Assembly: GCF_022369515.1 (NCBI RefSeq)
Contig: NZ_CP059724.1
Location: 3,720,001-3,784,000 of the forward strand
Length of the DNA stretch: 64,000 nucleotides
DNA from: Paenibacillus sp. 19GGS1-52
Lineage (GTDB): Bacteria; Bacillota; Bacilli; Paenibacillales; Paenibacillaceae
Reading direction: 5' to 3'
This document shows positions 26,101 through 35,118 of the stretch, piece by piece. The notes below the pieces were generated by a model, which saw nothing but the letters and a program-made list of their open reading frames with translations, ran no database searches and was not told the origin of the DNA. A program made the translations under genes and the position numbers. Numbering within the stretch: position 1 is the first letter of the stretch; each line of letters starts with the position of its first letter.

Positions 26101-26319
26101 TGGGAAAAACGGTGCATGCAAGTACAACAGGCAATCTCCGCTTCCAGCCTGCTCCAAACTGGCGGCCAGCATCTCGGCATCAGCCCAAATAGACAGCGTT
26201 CCGTTTTCGCCCGGATCAGCTTGCTCAGCTAGTTGCCCAGACAATCCTTCCACGGCTTCTGGATGAAGACTACCGGGAAATGTGGGGTCATAAAAAATAA
26301 TCCTTTGTGCGCTCTTCAT
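23110..26319 (-). CDS. Large GH5-like (clan A) glycoside hydrolase of unknown specificity
   Basis: The 1069-residue protein has an N-terminal glutamine-amidotransferase-like/beta-sheet region (1-360), a TIM barrel (about 380-780) with acid/base DLINEPS (Glu512) and nucleophile NLAQEVG (Glu678), then a GATase-like trimerisation domain (about 790-1000; FPYSNDF, LLPSPHSL) as in beta-galactosidases, and a small beta-domain. There is no signal peptide. ATG 26319 overlaps the GH125 stop as ATGA. It is the last gene of the N-glycan cluster, which points to a cytoplasmic enzyme acting on imported glycan cores, possibly the beta-mannose or beta-galactose linkage. The specificity is inferred from context only. 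Confidence 0.8.
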   Translation of the reverse strand: MKSAQRIIFYDPTFPGSLHPEAVEGLSGQLAEQADPGENGTLSIWADAEMLAASLEQAGSGDCLLYLHAPFFPKAAWIAILAFLRRGGGLVSIGGAPFKRPVQKLDGRWHIEAEQTAFHQQIHIHEALLVNGRYTADCLASEELPFCSGQQTLWNNCEAWNLVPHVTRASDLPEQMGSAGPMDTVIKSLIMGTNSEGSPVSAPVVLWEHMRGEFQGGRWILAGRPQDKSLEQQEWREALLSWTAFAARGATELWIKPNYASYETDDQAVLTMHTQRIGGSAGRTTLEEWKIELEVEAQDGQGPGYSTSLNTEVTYELNLIRIRVPLALKPGLYSVRCRAVSPEGEVHVLRQGFWGHDEALLCKGEFVMCGRDYFTRNGSTLPVVGTTYMASDVSRKFLFLPNVDLWNRDMQAIAASGMNWLRTGIWTAYRHIMQIDGHASEEVLRAIDAFLMTAKRHGLQTTFTFFSFTPETWEGSNPYLDPRSIEAQKRFIRSIVSRHRLTSYVDWDLINEPSMFDPRRIFASGPRSAQDPYEAKAFQEWLLRRHGNMECLQEVWGMPASVLPAIGSVQLPEPEHINFEIAEIQESKHSSPWLDYCLFSMDMLAAWAKEMVQTIKQLAPRQIVTVGQDEALGAQRPSPFFYQEAVDYTTIHPWWLNDALLWSGIFAKTADKPNLAQEVGIMYVETPDGRAKRSEEELAALLERKFAYSFATGGAGAIQWIWNTNYYMNNTNESHIGALRADGTQKPEAGILQDFAQFMQRISHLMGDRELEQTAIVFPYSNDFSNRKLAYDATTVLSRLLGYRLRLPFRAASEYHLDDLVRNPAQLILLPSPHSLANEAFEQLIAIAEQQGSVLVVTGPLQLDEYWRPGGRLKRLLGQTELRNVRREEFLRLGEERFSVSFSGTRIAELWKEIITVVTEDGALSANVLPVNHFDVGYRGPGDAPVHLALGRGKLIWCPLPLELNDREEPLLAFYNMAAEIAGIMPELEWKIGGEIPGIYGRKLGYANGALFIFVSEYAWECPIEVRDPRNGTSYRFLLGAERSILFATDPLGTLLETYRPKETEIIVF

Positions 26320-27635
26320 AGAAGCCCATCCTTCATCATCCGGTACACAAGCTGCGAGAACAGGCTGTTCGACCACGCGAACCAGCTGCGGGTGAACACG
26401 GAGGGATCGTCAGCATGGAAACCTTCGTGCATGAAGCCGGTATCCGCGTCGGTATTCTCTAGGAGAGCGACCAGCTCCAGCTTTTCCTCCACAGACTGTG
26501 CAGTAATTCCCTGCATGGACAAGGCCATATGCCAGATATAGTTCTGCGGTGTATGCGGACTGCCGATGCCCTTGGCCGCTGTTCCTTCATAATAAAAGGG
26601 GTTCTCTTTGCTTAGGGCAAACCGTCTGGTGTTCTGATAGATCGGATCATCCGCCGTCACATAACCAAGGTACGGAATGGAGATCAGTCCGGGGGTTCCG
26701 GCATCATCCATCAGGCAGTAATTGCCGAAGCCATCTGTCTCGTAGGCATAGATGGATCCAAACTGGGGATGACGATAAATCCCGTACAGCTTGATCCCGG
26801 AATCGACCTCAATTTCCAGCTCTTTCAGCTCGGCCTGCAAGTTCGTATCACGGAATATCCACTCTGCAAATTCCTGCATCTGCCGCAAGGCTACAACGGC
26901 AAACATATTACCGGGAATGTTGTAGTGGAAATCGCAGGCATCATCGCTGGGACGGAATCCGGACCAGATCATTCCTGTATAGTTCACTGGCATGCCAAGT
27001 CCACTATTGCGCAGCGAGTCCCCAGGAATGCCATTATTGCGAGTGAAGCGGTAAGGCGACTGCTCAAAGTGATGCTGCTCTCTTTTGAACAGATCCATAA
27101 TGATGCGCAGTGCAGATTTGAATTCGGCATCGAAGAAATCGGTAACTCCGGTTTCCTGCCAGTAGGTATACGCCAGCCGCACAACAAAGCACAGGGAATC
27201 AATTTCGAACTTACGCTCCCAGACCCAAGGGGAAATCTCGGTGATATCCGTGGCGTTCCAGTGCCAATCATTAGCCGATTCATTAAAGGCATTGGCGTAA
27301 GGATCAATATGGATGTACTGAATATGGCGTTTGATCAGTCCGCTGATGATACGCTTAAGATCAAGGTCATTGTTGGCTATGGGTACATAATGAATGATCT
27401 GTTCTACCGAATCTCGTAGCCAGGAAGCCGGAATGTCGCCGGTAATCACAAAGGTGGTACCATCATCCATCAGCTTCGTAGTCGTCGCAAGCGTATTGGG
27501 ATAACAGTTCCTGAACAGCTGCAACAGCTTTGGACGGTGAGCCAGCTTCTCTTCAGCTTCGGCCAGTACCTCCTGTACAGCTTGAGGCAGCACCAGTTTC
27601 GGCAGCGGAACTTTAGGTAATCTGAATTGTTCCAA
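26316..27635 (-). CDS. GH125 exo-alpha-1,6-mannosidase (DUF1237)
   Basis: The 439-residue protein matches GH125 throughout: TTFVITGDIPASWLRDSVEQ, YANAFNESANDWHW, VWERKFEIDSLCF, GMIWSGFRPSDDACDFHYNI, CLMDDAGTPGLISIPYLGYV and MHEGFHADDPSVFTRSWFAW. The family removes alpha-1,6-linked mannose from N-glycan cores. I start it at TTG 27635, ten bases after AGGAG: the upstream extension of the frame translates the palindromic repeat and is not family sequence. The stop overlaps the next gene's ATG. No signal peptide is present, so it acts inside the cell. Confidence 0.93.
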   Translation of the reverse strand: MEQFRLPKVPLPKLVLPQAVQEVLAEAEEKLAHRPKLLQLFRNCYPNTLATTTKLMDDGTTFVITGDIPASWLRDSVEQIIHYVPIANNDLDLKRIISGLIKRHIQYIHIDPYANAFNESANDWHWNATDITEISPWVWERKFEIDSLCFVVRLAYTYWQETGVTDFFDAEFKSALRIIMDLFKREQHHFEQSPYRFTRNNGIPGDSLRNSGLGMPVNYTGMIWSGFRPSDDACDFHYNIPGNMFAVVALRQMQEFAEWIFRDTNLQAELKELEIEVDSGIKLYGIYRHPQFGSIYAYETDGFGNYCLMDDAGTPGLISIPYLGYVTADDPIYQNTRRFALSKENPFYYEGTAAKGIGSPHTPQNYIWHMALSMQGITAQSVEEKLELVALLENTDADTGFMHEGFHADDPSVFTRSWFAWSNSLFSQLVYRMMKDGLL

Positions 27636-27653
27636 GGAAGGTACACTCCTTCT

Positions 27654-27710
27654 ATTTCTCGAAGAAACGGATGCCACCTCTTTCAGAGGACGGCAAAGCC
27701 GTTTCATCTT
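27654..27710 (+). repeat. 57-bp palindromic repeat, copy 1
   Basis: It lies between the GH38 stop and the GH125 start. It folds as GAAACGG...CCGTTTC outer and TGCC/GGCA plus CTCT/AGAG inner arms. The copy at 43180-43236 is identical at 55 of 57 positions in opposite orientation. It does not look like a terminator because no T-tract follows. Confidence 0.85.
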
Positions 27711-27722
27711 GAAGTAGTTAAT

Positions 27723-30700
27723 TTATTTGATGTAAAGGGTTTTGATCTCAAAAGGTGCGAAATCCAGCTCGAATTCACCTTGGTGATGATCCACAAGCTC
27801 CAATTTATCCTCCAAGGCATTGGAGAGATAAACTTCGCTATATGGCTGCTTCCAGATAAGCTGTACGACTTCACGTCCTCCGGAGGATTCATAGAGGCGA
27901 AGAATGCTGCCCCGCCCATCCTCGGATGGCTTTACGGTATCCAGTACGACATGCTGCCCATTAAATTCGATGAATGAGCCTGTGGACAGCAAGGGTCCCC
28001 GGTTCGCTTTTGCCGCGAGTGCCACCACTGCCGTATTCAACTCAGCCGCCTTGCGCAGTGTGTGGGCACTCCGCCAATCGCCTTGATGGGGATACAGTGA
28101 ATAGGTGAAATCATGACTGCCCAAATCGGCGTTGGCATCCGGCCATTTCGGCGCACGCAGCAAAGACAGGCGGATCGTGCTGCCTTGAACGTCATAGCCG
28201 TATTTGCAGTCGTTTAGCACACTCACCCCATAACCATGTTCCGACACATCGGCAAAACGGTGGCCGCACACCTCATACTGCGCCTGTTCCCAGCTAGTGT
28301 TGCGGTGAGTCGGGCGTTCCAGTGCGCCAAAGGGAATCTCATAAGTGGCTTTGTCAGTCACAACGTCAACCGGAAAGCCAACCTTCAGCAGCTTATGGGC
28401 TTCGTTCCAAACCACATGCGTCTTGAAATCGATTCTCCGGTCATGGGCATACAGTATTAAATCCTGGGTGATTTCCGAGTTGCCCAACTTCCAGCGGAAC
28501 CTTAGCACATCTTGAACCTTACCGGAGAAGATTACGCCTTTGTCCAGCAACTCTGCTTCACCGGCTGGCTGTTCTTCATAACGGCTGTCAATATCCCAGG
28601 CATCCCACAGCGTCGGGCGGTCATGGAAGAAGTGAAACTGGTTGGCACGGCCACCCGACTGCACGATTTCCCGTCCTGCTGTTTTGTCGAACAGACTGGT
28701 GATTTCGCCACGTTCATTGAAAGCAAGGCGGTAGTACGGTGTCTCCCAGCTGTTGTTTAATATCGTACGATTCGAAAATGGAGATGAAGCATCTGCAAGA
28801 ATGGCAGTTGTTAAGCTATCCGTCACTTGCGCGACTTCTTCGCTTCCTGCCTTAATCAAATCCATACATCGCAGCCAGATGGTCTTATAGCCAAAAGCCG
28901 GGACCTGCGGAATATGAATGTTCACAGAGGTTGAACCGACCACAAGATCTATCGGCAGTGAATTTCCACGCTCGTCATAAGCTGCCCACGTCTGGTTCAC
29001 CACTGACTTATTCACAATATTATCCAAGTGAATATGGACAACTATATCGCGCGCCCAACCGAGGCTGTTAAACAGCACATGGGGCGTGCCATCTCCTTCT
29101 GTAGTCACTTGTGCCGCCAAGGCATCCAGTCCCGATTGCAGTGCCTTCTGACCATAGGCAAAAACCTCGCGGTATTCCTTCTCTGAAGTCTCATAAGCTT
29201 CAGTAATTGCCGAGCCGGGGATAATATCGTGAAACTGGTTCAGGAGCACCAGCTTCCAGCCTCGATGCAGGTTCACAGCGCTCTTGTTCCGCTCTTCCTT
29301 TTGCATATAGGAAGACGCCATAGTTTGCCAGAGCTCTGCCTCACGGTACAGGATTTCCGCTTTGCGGTTTTTTCGTTTGTTGCGGCTGTGTGTGGTATAA
29401 GTGCCCCGGTGCAGCTCCAGATACAGATCACCGTGCCACTCCGGTAGCTTTGGCTGCCGCTTGGCGATGCCGGAGAAGAAATCCGCGGCATTGCTGAACT
29501 TACTGGCCGGTTGGCCGACCATCAGCTCCGCACGGCGAATATATTCCAGCATCTCGCGTGTGACGCCGCCGCCCCCGTCACCATGGCCGTAGAGCAGCAT
29601 TTGCTCGTTATGTGTTTTCTTCTCGCGAAAGGATTGCCAGTGATCATGAATATCCTTCGGCAGGGTATTCTCATTCACTCCATGGTTGAGATAGGTCAGC
29701 ACGGAGGTGCCGTCAATGCCCACCCAATGGAACAGATCGTAAGGGAACCTATTCGTGTCATTCCAGCCGAGCTTCGTAGTCATGAAATAGCGTATGCCAC
29801 CATGGCGCAAAATCTGCGGCAGCGATGCGCAATAGCCGAAGGTATCCGGCAGCCATTCAATGTCCGAGGTCCTGCCGAATTCCTCTAAGTAAAACCGCTG
29901 GCCATAGAGCATTTGGCGCATCAGCGATTCCCCGCTTGGAATGTTCAGATCCGGCTCCACCCACATGCCACCGACCAGCTCCCAGCGGCCTTCCTTGATT
30001 CTCTCTTTTACTTTGGCAAACAAAACCGGGTCGTTCTGCTTCAGATATTCGAACAGCTGCGGCTGGCTCTGGGCATATTGATATTCCGGGTATTCGTCCA
30101 TTAAGGCATTCACAGTTGAGAAGGTTCGGCTGGTCTTGCGCACAGTCTCCCGCGCGGGCCACAGCCAGGCGATATCAATATGAGATTGGCCGATCATATG
30201 GATCGTGCCTTCCGTATTTGTGCCAATAGCACCAATATCAGCTCGCAGCATGTTTTCAAGGGCAGCAACCGCGCTTCCCCCGCGGACATCGTCCTCTTGT
30301 AAATTTATATATTTATCCATTACACGGTTTAAAGCTTCCAGCATCCGTGTGCAGCGCAGTTCCTCTTCCGGCAGCAGGAGGGCCGTGTCGCGGATAATAA
30401 TGGCTGTATACATCAGGCTCTGGACCGGTTCATTGACTCGTACCAGCCAGGAGTGAATCGCGCGGATCGGCGGCTGGATAACTGCTTGCTGATTCAGCGG
30501 GTCCACTGGCTCCGGGACCGGATCGAACAGCTCGATTTCCAGATCCAGCGGTTTCCCGTCTGAGGAGGCTTCAAGTGTCGCGAAGGTATGGTTCCGGTCG
30601 AGGCCTTGGCGGGATTCCCCATTCACCCGTAGCAAACCCTCGCCTCCCGACTCAAAAATCAGACCCGCATGCTGCCCAGTCCATTCTTCAGGGAACTCAA

Positions 30701-30899
30701 GCGTACGACGGAAAAAGTAAGTGGTTCCCTGAACACTTGGAAACAGGTTGAAATTCCCGCCCTCGGTATAGGCCCGTATTCCGTCATATTGACCTGGCAC
30801 GGTATATACCGAAGCCTGAATATCCCATTCCTCTAGCGTGATTTGCTCCAGCCACTGTTGCTCGGACAGTTCGCGGATAAATCTTCTAATCCGTTCCAT
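27723..30899 (-). CDS. GH38 alpha-mannosidase
   Basis: The 1058-residue protein has an N-terminal beta-domain (1-225), the catalytic barrel with SHIDIAWLWP (metal site, about 239-248), WLPDTFGYCASLPQIL (nucleophile Asp352) and YGHGDGGGG (438-446), followed by the GH38 middle helix and C-terminal beta-domains. It hydrolyses alpha-mannosides such as the alpha-1,2/1,3 arms of high-mannose glycans. No signal peptide is present. ATG 30899 is six bases after GGAGG and lies inside the end of the GH3 gene (14-base overlap). GH125 follows after an 87-base gap holding the palindromic repeat. Confidence 0.95.
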   Translation of the reverse strand: MERIRRFIRELSEQQWLEQITLEEWDIQASVYTVPGQYDGIRAYTEGGNFNLFPSVQGTTYFFRRTLEFPEEWTGQHAGLIFESGGEGLLRVNGESRQGLDRNHTFATLEASSDGKPLDLEIELFDPVPEPVDPLNQQAVIQPPIRAIHSWLVRVNEPVQSLMYTAIIIRDTALLLPEEELRCTRMLEALNRVMDKYINLQEDDVRGGSAVAALENMLRADIGAIGTNTEGTIHMIGQSHIDIAWLWPARETVRKTSRTFSTVNALMDEYPEYQYAQSQPQLFEYLKQNDPVLFAKVKERIKEGRWELVGGMWVEPDLNIPSGESLMRQMLYGQRFYLEEFGRTSDIEWLPDTFGYCASLPQILRHGGIRYFMTTKLGWNDTNRFPYDLFHWVGIDGTSVLTYLNHGVNENTLPKDIHDHWQSFREKKTHNEQMLLYGHGDGGGGVTREMLEYIRRAELMVGQPASKFSNAADFFSGIAKRQPKLPEWHGDLYLELHRGTYTTHSRNKRKNRKAEILYREAELWQTMASSYMQKEERNKSAVNLHRGWKLVLLNQFHDIIPGSAITEAYETSEKEYREVFAYGQKALQSGLDALAAQVTTEGDGTPHVLFNSLGWARDIVVHIHLDNIVNKSVVNQTWAAYDERGNSLPIDLVVGSTSVNIHIPQVPAFGYKTIWLRCMDLIKAGSEEVAQVTDSLTTAILADASSPFSNRTILNNSWETPYYRLAFNERGEITSLFDKTAGREIVQSGGRANQFHFFHDRPTLWDAWDIDSRYEEQPAGEAELLDKGVIFSGKVQDVLRFRWKLGNSEITQDLILYAHDRRIDFKTHVVWNEAHKLLKVGFPVDVVTDKATYEIPFGALERPTHRNTSWEQAQYEVCGHRFADVSEHGYGVSVLNDCKYGYDVQGSTIRLSLLRAPKWPDANADLGSHDFTYSLYPHQGDWRSAHTLRKAAELNTAVVALAAKANRGPLLSTGSFIEFNGQHVVLDTVKPSEDGRGSILRLYESSGGREVVQLIWKQPYSEVYLSNALEDKLELVDHHQGEFELDFAPFEIKTLYIK

Positions 30900-33192
30900 C
30901 TGCACCCTCCATTACCTCCAAGTCTGTTTCGAGCACATCATTAACGTTGCTGCCCACCTGTATCTTGAACATTCCTGGCTCCACGACAAGCTGATAATCA
31001 AGGCCGTTATATTCCAGCTGCTGCCAACCGACTTCAAAGTCCATGATTTGTGCTTCGCCCGGAGCCAGCGTGATTTTACGGAAGCCCTTCAACTCCTTGA
31101 GGGGTCGCGAAACCTTGCTCGCGACATCGGAGATATACAGCTGAACGACTTCGGCTCCTGGTAACTCACCCGTATTTTTCACCTGTACGGTTACCGTGGC
31201 GATTTCATCCGCAGTAATCACCTGCGGTTCTACTCTGAGATCGGAGTAGCTGAAGCTTGTGTAGCTTAGGCCAAATCCGAACGGATACTGGGGCTGCGAA
31301 TCTGTTTCAAGATACTTCAGGCCTCGTGAACGTTTGCCGTAATAATATACCGGAAGCTGCCCGACATTCTTCGGCCAGGAGATTGTCAGCCTACCTGAAG
31401 GATTCACTTCACCGAACAGGATATCGGCTACAGCATGGCCTCCCTCCTGACCCGGATACCAAGCCTCCAGAATAGCATCAGCATGTTCATCCATCCATGG
31501 CTCGCTTATCGGCCGGCCGTTGATATAGACCACGATCACCGGCTTGCCCAGCCTATGAATCTCCTGAGCCAGCTCCAGCTGCACACCTGAGAGAGCCAGC
31601 GAAATCCGGTCAATGCCTTCGCCGCAGTCCATATCACTCCAGGAATGTTCCGTCACCTTCGAGGCTCCGGTCTTCAGATCAATCGCACCTTCACCGAAAT
31701 CACGGGCGCTTGAGCCACCGAGCACCAAAACCACGGTGTCAGCCTGCGCAGCGAAGGACAGTGCAGCATCGAAGCCTGCCTTATCGTTGCCTTTGATCCG
31801 GCAGCCGGGCGCATACAGTACCCGTTCCGGCCCAAGCTTGCTGCGCAAACCGTCCAGCACAGTGGTAATACTAGATCGCTGTTGTGGCGAGGTATAATCG
31901 CCCAGCTGATTGTATGGCGCATCGGCGTTCGGGCCGATGACAGCAACCGTTCCGCAGCTGCGACTCAAGGGCAGTGAAGCCCCATCATTCTTGAGCAGAA
32001 TGATGCTCTCAGCAGCCAATTTCCGGGCAAGCTCGCGGTGCTTCTCGCAGCCGATGTACTTCTCCGCCGCATCCGGATCTGCATACGGCTGCTCGAACAG
32101 GCCGAGCTTGAATTTCAGTTCCAGTACGCGTAACACAGCGCGGTCCACAATACCCGAGGCTAGCTTGCCCTCGCGGACTGCATACACAAGATGCTTGCCG
32201 AACATCTCACCGGACATCTCCATATCAACGCCGGATGTGATAGCCTGCACCGCCGCGTCCAGTCCATCCCGAGCAACCCCATGGCCATTGGCCAGCATCT
32301 CAATGGCGCCGCAATCGGTGATGACCAATCCGTCAAAGCCCCACTTTCTGCGGAGAATATCCTCTATGAGCACGGTATTCGTCGTGCAAGGTACTCCGTC
32401 GATTTCATTATAGGCAGGCATAATGGACGCCGCCCCCGCCTCCACTGCCTTCTTGAACGGCAGCAAGTCGACTTCGAGCAGCTCGCGCCAGCCCATATGC
32501 ACCGGACCGGCATTTCGGCCACCCTCGGAGCTGCCATATCCGGCGAAGTGCTTCAGGGTGGCACCCACACTTTCTTGGCTGCTCAGCGTTTCACCCTGCA
32601 GCCCCTCAACTGAGGCGACGGCCAGCCTGCTGATCAGATAAGCATCCTCGCCAAAACATTCCTCGGTGCGGCCCCAGCGGGGATCGCGTACCACATCTAG
32701 CACGGGGGAATACGTTACTGTTCCGCCCTGGCTGCGTGTCTCCAGTGCCACCGCCCGGCACATTTCCCGGTACAGGTCTACATTCCAGGAGCTGCCCAGC
32801 GAGAGCGGAACTGGAAATACTGTAGCTCCAATCGCCATATGACCATGTGAGCACTCTTCCCCGAACAGGATCGGAATGCCCAAGCGTGAGTTCTCGATGG
32901 CATACCGCTGGATCGCATTCACAGCCTCTGCACCTTGGCGCGGGGACAGTCCACTGTCCAGCGTCACTCCGGTCCACGGATCAGCGCGAAGCATTCCGTA
33001 GAGCGAGCCGATACCCGCCTTGGTCACCTGGCGTTTGAAATCTTCCGTCATATTGATCTTTCCTTCTATATGTTCATAGACTTGCCAGCCGAAGGGCTGA
33101 ACGAGCTGCGCGGCTTTTTCTTCCAAGGTCATCTGTCCCAACAGATGTTCCGCCCGTTCTCGGGGAGAGTGTTGACTAGATTTGTCACTCAT
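30886..33192 (-). CDS. GH3 beta-glycosidase
   Basis: The 768-residue protein has the GH3 barrel with YSPVLDVVRDPRWGRTEECF, KHFAGYG at 214-220, and the nucleophile in LVITDCGAIEML (Asp293), then the alpha/beta sandwich and a C-terminal Fn3-like domain (KNTGELPGAEVVQLYISDVA). Members include beta-glucosidases, beta-xylosidases and beta-N-acetylhexosaminidases. It lacks the His/Asp pair pattern of NagZ and looks BglX-like. No signal peptide is present. It starts 26 bases after the permease stop, within the N-glycan cluster, where a beta-linked glycan sugar would be its target. Confidence 0.93.
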   Translation of the reverse strand: MSDKSSQHSPRERAEHLLGQMTLEEKAAQLVQPFGWQVYEHIEGKINMTEDFKRQVTKAGIGSLYGMLRADPWTGVTLDSGLSPRQGAEAVNAIQRYAIENSRLGIPILFGEECSHGHMAIGATVFPVPLSLGSSWNVDLYREMCRAVALETRSQGGTVTYSPVLDVVRDPRWGRTEECFGEDAYLISRLAVASVEGLQGETLSSQESVGATLKHFAGYGSSEGGRNAGPVHMGWRELLEVDLLPFKKAVEAGAASIMPAYNEIDGVPCTTNTVLIEDILRRKWGFDGLVITDCGAIEMLANGHGVARDGLDAAVQAITSGVDMEMSGEMFGKHLVYAVREGKLASGIVDRAVLRVLELKFKLGLFEQPYADPDAAEKYIGCEKHRELARKLAAESIILLKNDGASLPLSRSCGTVAVIGPNADAPYNQLGDYTSPQQRSSITTVLDGLRSKLGPERVLYAPGCRIKGNDKAGFDAALSFAAQADTVVLVLGGSSARDFGEGAIDLKTGASKVTEHSWSDMDCGEGIDRISLALSGVQLELAQEIHRLGKPVIVVYINGRPISEPWMDEHADAILEAWYPGQEGGHAVADILFGEVNPSGRLTISWPKNVGQLPVYYYGKRSRGLKYLETDSQPQYPFGFGLSYTSFSYSDLRVEPQVITADEIATVTVQVKNTGELPGAEVVQLYISDVASKVSRPLKELKGFRKITLAPGEAQIMDFEVGWQQLEYNGLDYQLVVEPGMFKIQVGSNVNDVLETDLEVMEGADGTD

Positions 33193-33218
33193 AGGCTTCT
33201 CTGACTCCCTTCCTGGAG

Positions 33219-34103
33219 TTACCCTTTAACACTGCCTAATACGAGACCTTTCACAAAATATTTTTGTAAAAATGGATATACAAGTAGAATGGGGAGCGCG
33301 GTAAGAAAGATCTGAGCTGCCCTTCCTGTACGGTCAGATACAAATTTCAGGGTGTCCGGGTCCTGCATTTTCATGTTTTTCAGCGAATTGGCATCAATGG
33401 TTACAGCTTGAAGATAGGTCGCGAGCGGATAATGCTCCGGACTTTTCATATAAATTAGTCCGTCGAACCAGGAATTCCAATGGAACACCATCGTCAACAG
33501 GGCAACAGTTGCCAGAGAGGGCAGTGAAACGGGCAAATAGATGCGGAAGAGAATGGTTAAATGGTTCGCTCCATCCATCAGAGCCGATTCCTCCAGCTCT
33601 TTGGGTAGCCCTCTGAAGAAATTCAGGACAAGAATGACATTGAACACATTGACGGCACCGGGAATCACCAATGCCCATATGGAATCTAGCAACCCTGTTT
33701 GCTTCACCGCCAGATAAGAGGGAATCAGACCGCCGTTGAACAATATAGTGATGACAAAAATCCACGAATATATGCTTCTCCAGGGGAATTTATCATTTTC
33801 CTTGGAGAGTGGATATGCGGTAAGGACACAAATGATAAGACTGAGCACAGAGCCTAGCACTAGCCGTTCCACCGAGTTGAACAGGGAATGCATGAATGTT
33901 CCATACTTCATCACGACCGCATAAGAGTGGAGATTAAAATCCACCGGCCAGAAGTTGACCAGACCTGCGCTTACCGCTCCCGATGAACTGAAGGAGACCG
34001 CCAACACATTGAGCATAGGCAAGAGACATACGATGGACAAAGCAATCAGAAAGCAATAATTGAATACCATAAATAGCAATCGGGATTTTGAACGTTTATA
34101 CAT
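33219..34103 (-). CDS. ABC sugar importer permease (LplC/YtcP type)
   Basis: The 294-residue membrane protein has six predicted segments and the EAA-type loop ELEESALMDGANHLTILFRI (near 186-205) that contacts the ATPase. It ends with FLQKYFVKGLVLGSVKG, the usual ending of the CUT1 LplC/AraQ group. AAGGGG precedes the ATG. It pairs with the permease 17 bases upstream. No ATPase gene lies in the cluster, so a shared MsmX-type ATPase elsewhere in the genome is expected. Confidence 0.93.
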   Translation of the reverse strand: MYKRSKSRLLFMVFNYCFLIALSIVCLLPMLNVLAVSFSSSGAVSAGLVNFWPVDFNLHSYAVVMKYGTFMHSLFNSVERLVLGSVLSLIICVLTAYPLSKENDKFPWRSIYSWIFVITILFNGGLIPSYLAVKQTGLLDSIWALVIPGAVNVFNVILVLNFFRGLPKELEESALMDGANHLTILFRIYLPVSLPSLATVALLTMVFHWNSWFDGLIYMKSPEHYPLATYLQAVTIDANSLKNMKMQDPDTLKFVSDRTGRAAQIFLTALPILLVYPFLQKYFVKGLVLGSVKG

Positions 34104-34120
34104 ATCATGAACCCCTTCGG

Positions 34121-35023
34121 TTAGAAGATTCGGTAATTCGCCAGACGATAGGCCAGATAATAGGAGCTCGAAATAAAGAAGAGCGAAATCAAAGATTTAA
34201 ATAAACCGATTGCCGTGGATACGCTGTATTGGGCATCAACGATACCGATGCGGTAAATTAGTGTATCCAGCACATCGCCCGTGGAATAGGTGGCGGGGGT
34301 GTACAGATTAAAGATCTGGTCAAAGCCTGCATTCAGCACATTGCCGAGGCTCAGTGTTCCCAGCAGAATAATGATCGGCAAAATACCAGGGAGTGTCACA
34401 TTCAGAGTCTGCTTCCAGCGTGATGCTCCATCCATCAGTGCAGCTTCGTACAGCGAAGGGTTGATTGCGGTGAGCGCCGCCAGATAAACAATCGTATTAA
34501 AACCAAATTCCTTCCAGATATCAGTCGCTACCAGCACGAAGCGAAACCATTGATTATCCCCCAGAAAAAATACCGGATTGAGCCCAAAGAAGGCAATCAA
34601 CTCATTAACAAAACCCGATGAAGGCGACAAAATATCCTTTAGAATTCCGGCCAGAATGACCCATGAGAGAAAGTGGGGAAGATAGATCAGCGTCTGGACC
34701 CCTTTCTTGACAAAAGAATGAATCACCTCATTGAGCAATAGGGCTATAATTATGGGCACAGTTAAATTCCCAATCATTTTCATCACGGCAATCAGTACCG
34801 TATTTCGCAGCACCGGCAAGAACTCCGGCATTTTAAATACATAGGTGAAATTATCGAATCCTACCCAAGGTGAATGAAGCATTCCCTTGTATCCGGAGAA
34901 CTTCTCAAACGCAATTACAATACCAAGCATGGGATAATAGCAGTAGACCAGCACGAGAATAATAGCGGGAAGCAACATCAGGTGCAGGATCGTATGTTCT
35001 TTAAAACTTTTTAGATAACGCAT
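34121..35023 (-). CDS. ABC sugar importer permease (LplB type)
   Basis: The 300-residue protein has six membrane segments, the LplB-type start (HLMLLPAIILVLVYCYYPML), the long FEKFSGYKGMLHSPWVGFDN periplasmic-side loop, and an EAA loop SLYEAALMDGASRWKQTLNV. I chose ATG 35023 (MRYLKSF), nine bases after GAGGGAG; the first in-frame ATG at 35047 has no ribosome binding site. It lies 95 bases downstream of the binding protein and works with it in oligosaccharide uptake. Confidence 0.93.
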   Translation of the reverse strand: MRYLKSFKEHTILHLMLLPAIILVLVYCYYPMLGIVIAFEKFSGYKGMLHSPWVGFDNFTYVFKMPEFLPVLRNTVLIAVMKMIGNLTVPIIIALLLNEVIHSFVKKGVQTLIYLPHFLSWVILAGILKDILSPSSGFVNELIAFFGLNPVFFLGDNQWFRFVLVATDIWKEFGFNTIVYLAALTAINPSLYEAALMDGASRWKQTLNVTLPGILPIIILLGTLSLGNVLNAGFDQIFNLYTPATYSTGDVLDTLIYRIGIVDAQYSVSTAIGLFKSLISLFFISSSYYLAYRLANYRIF

Positions 35024-35118
35024 TCTCTTCGTCTCCCTCAATCCCATTTATTGATATGAGGCATCTCCAACAAGCCGAAGGAGAAGAAGATCCTCCCCTT
35101 CGCTTCTTGGACATTCAC

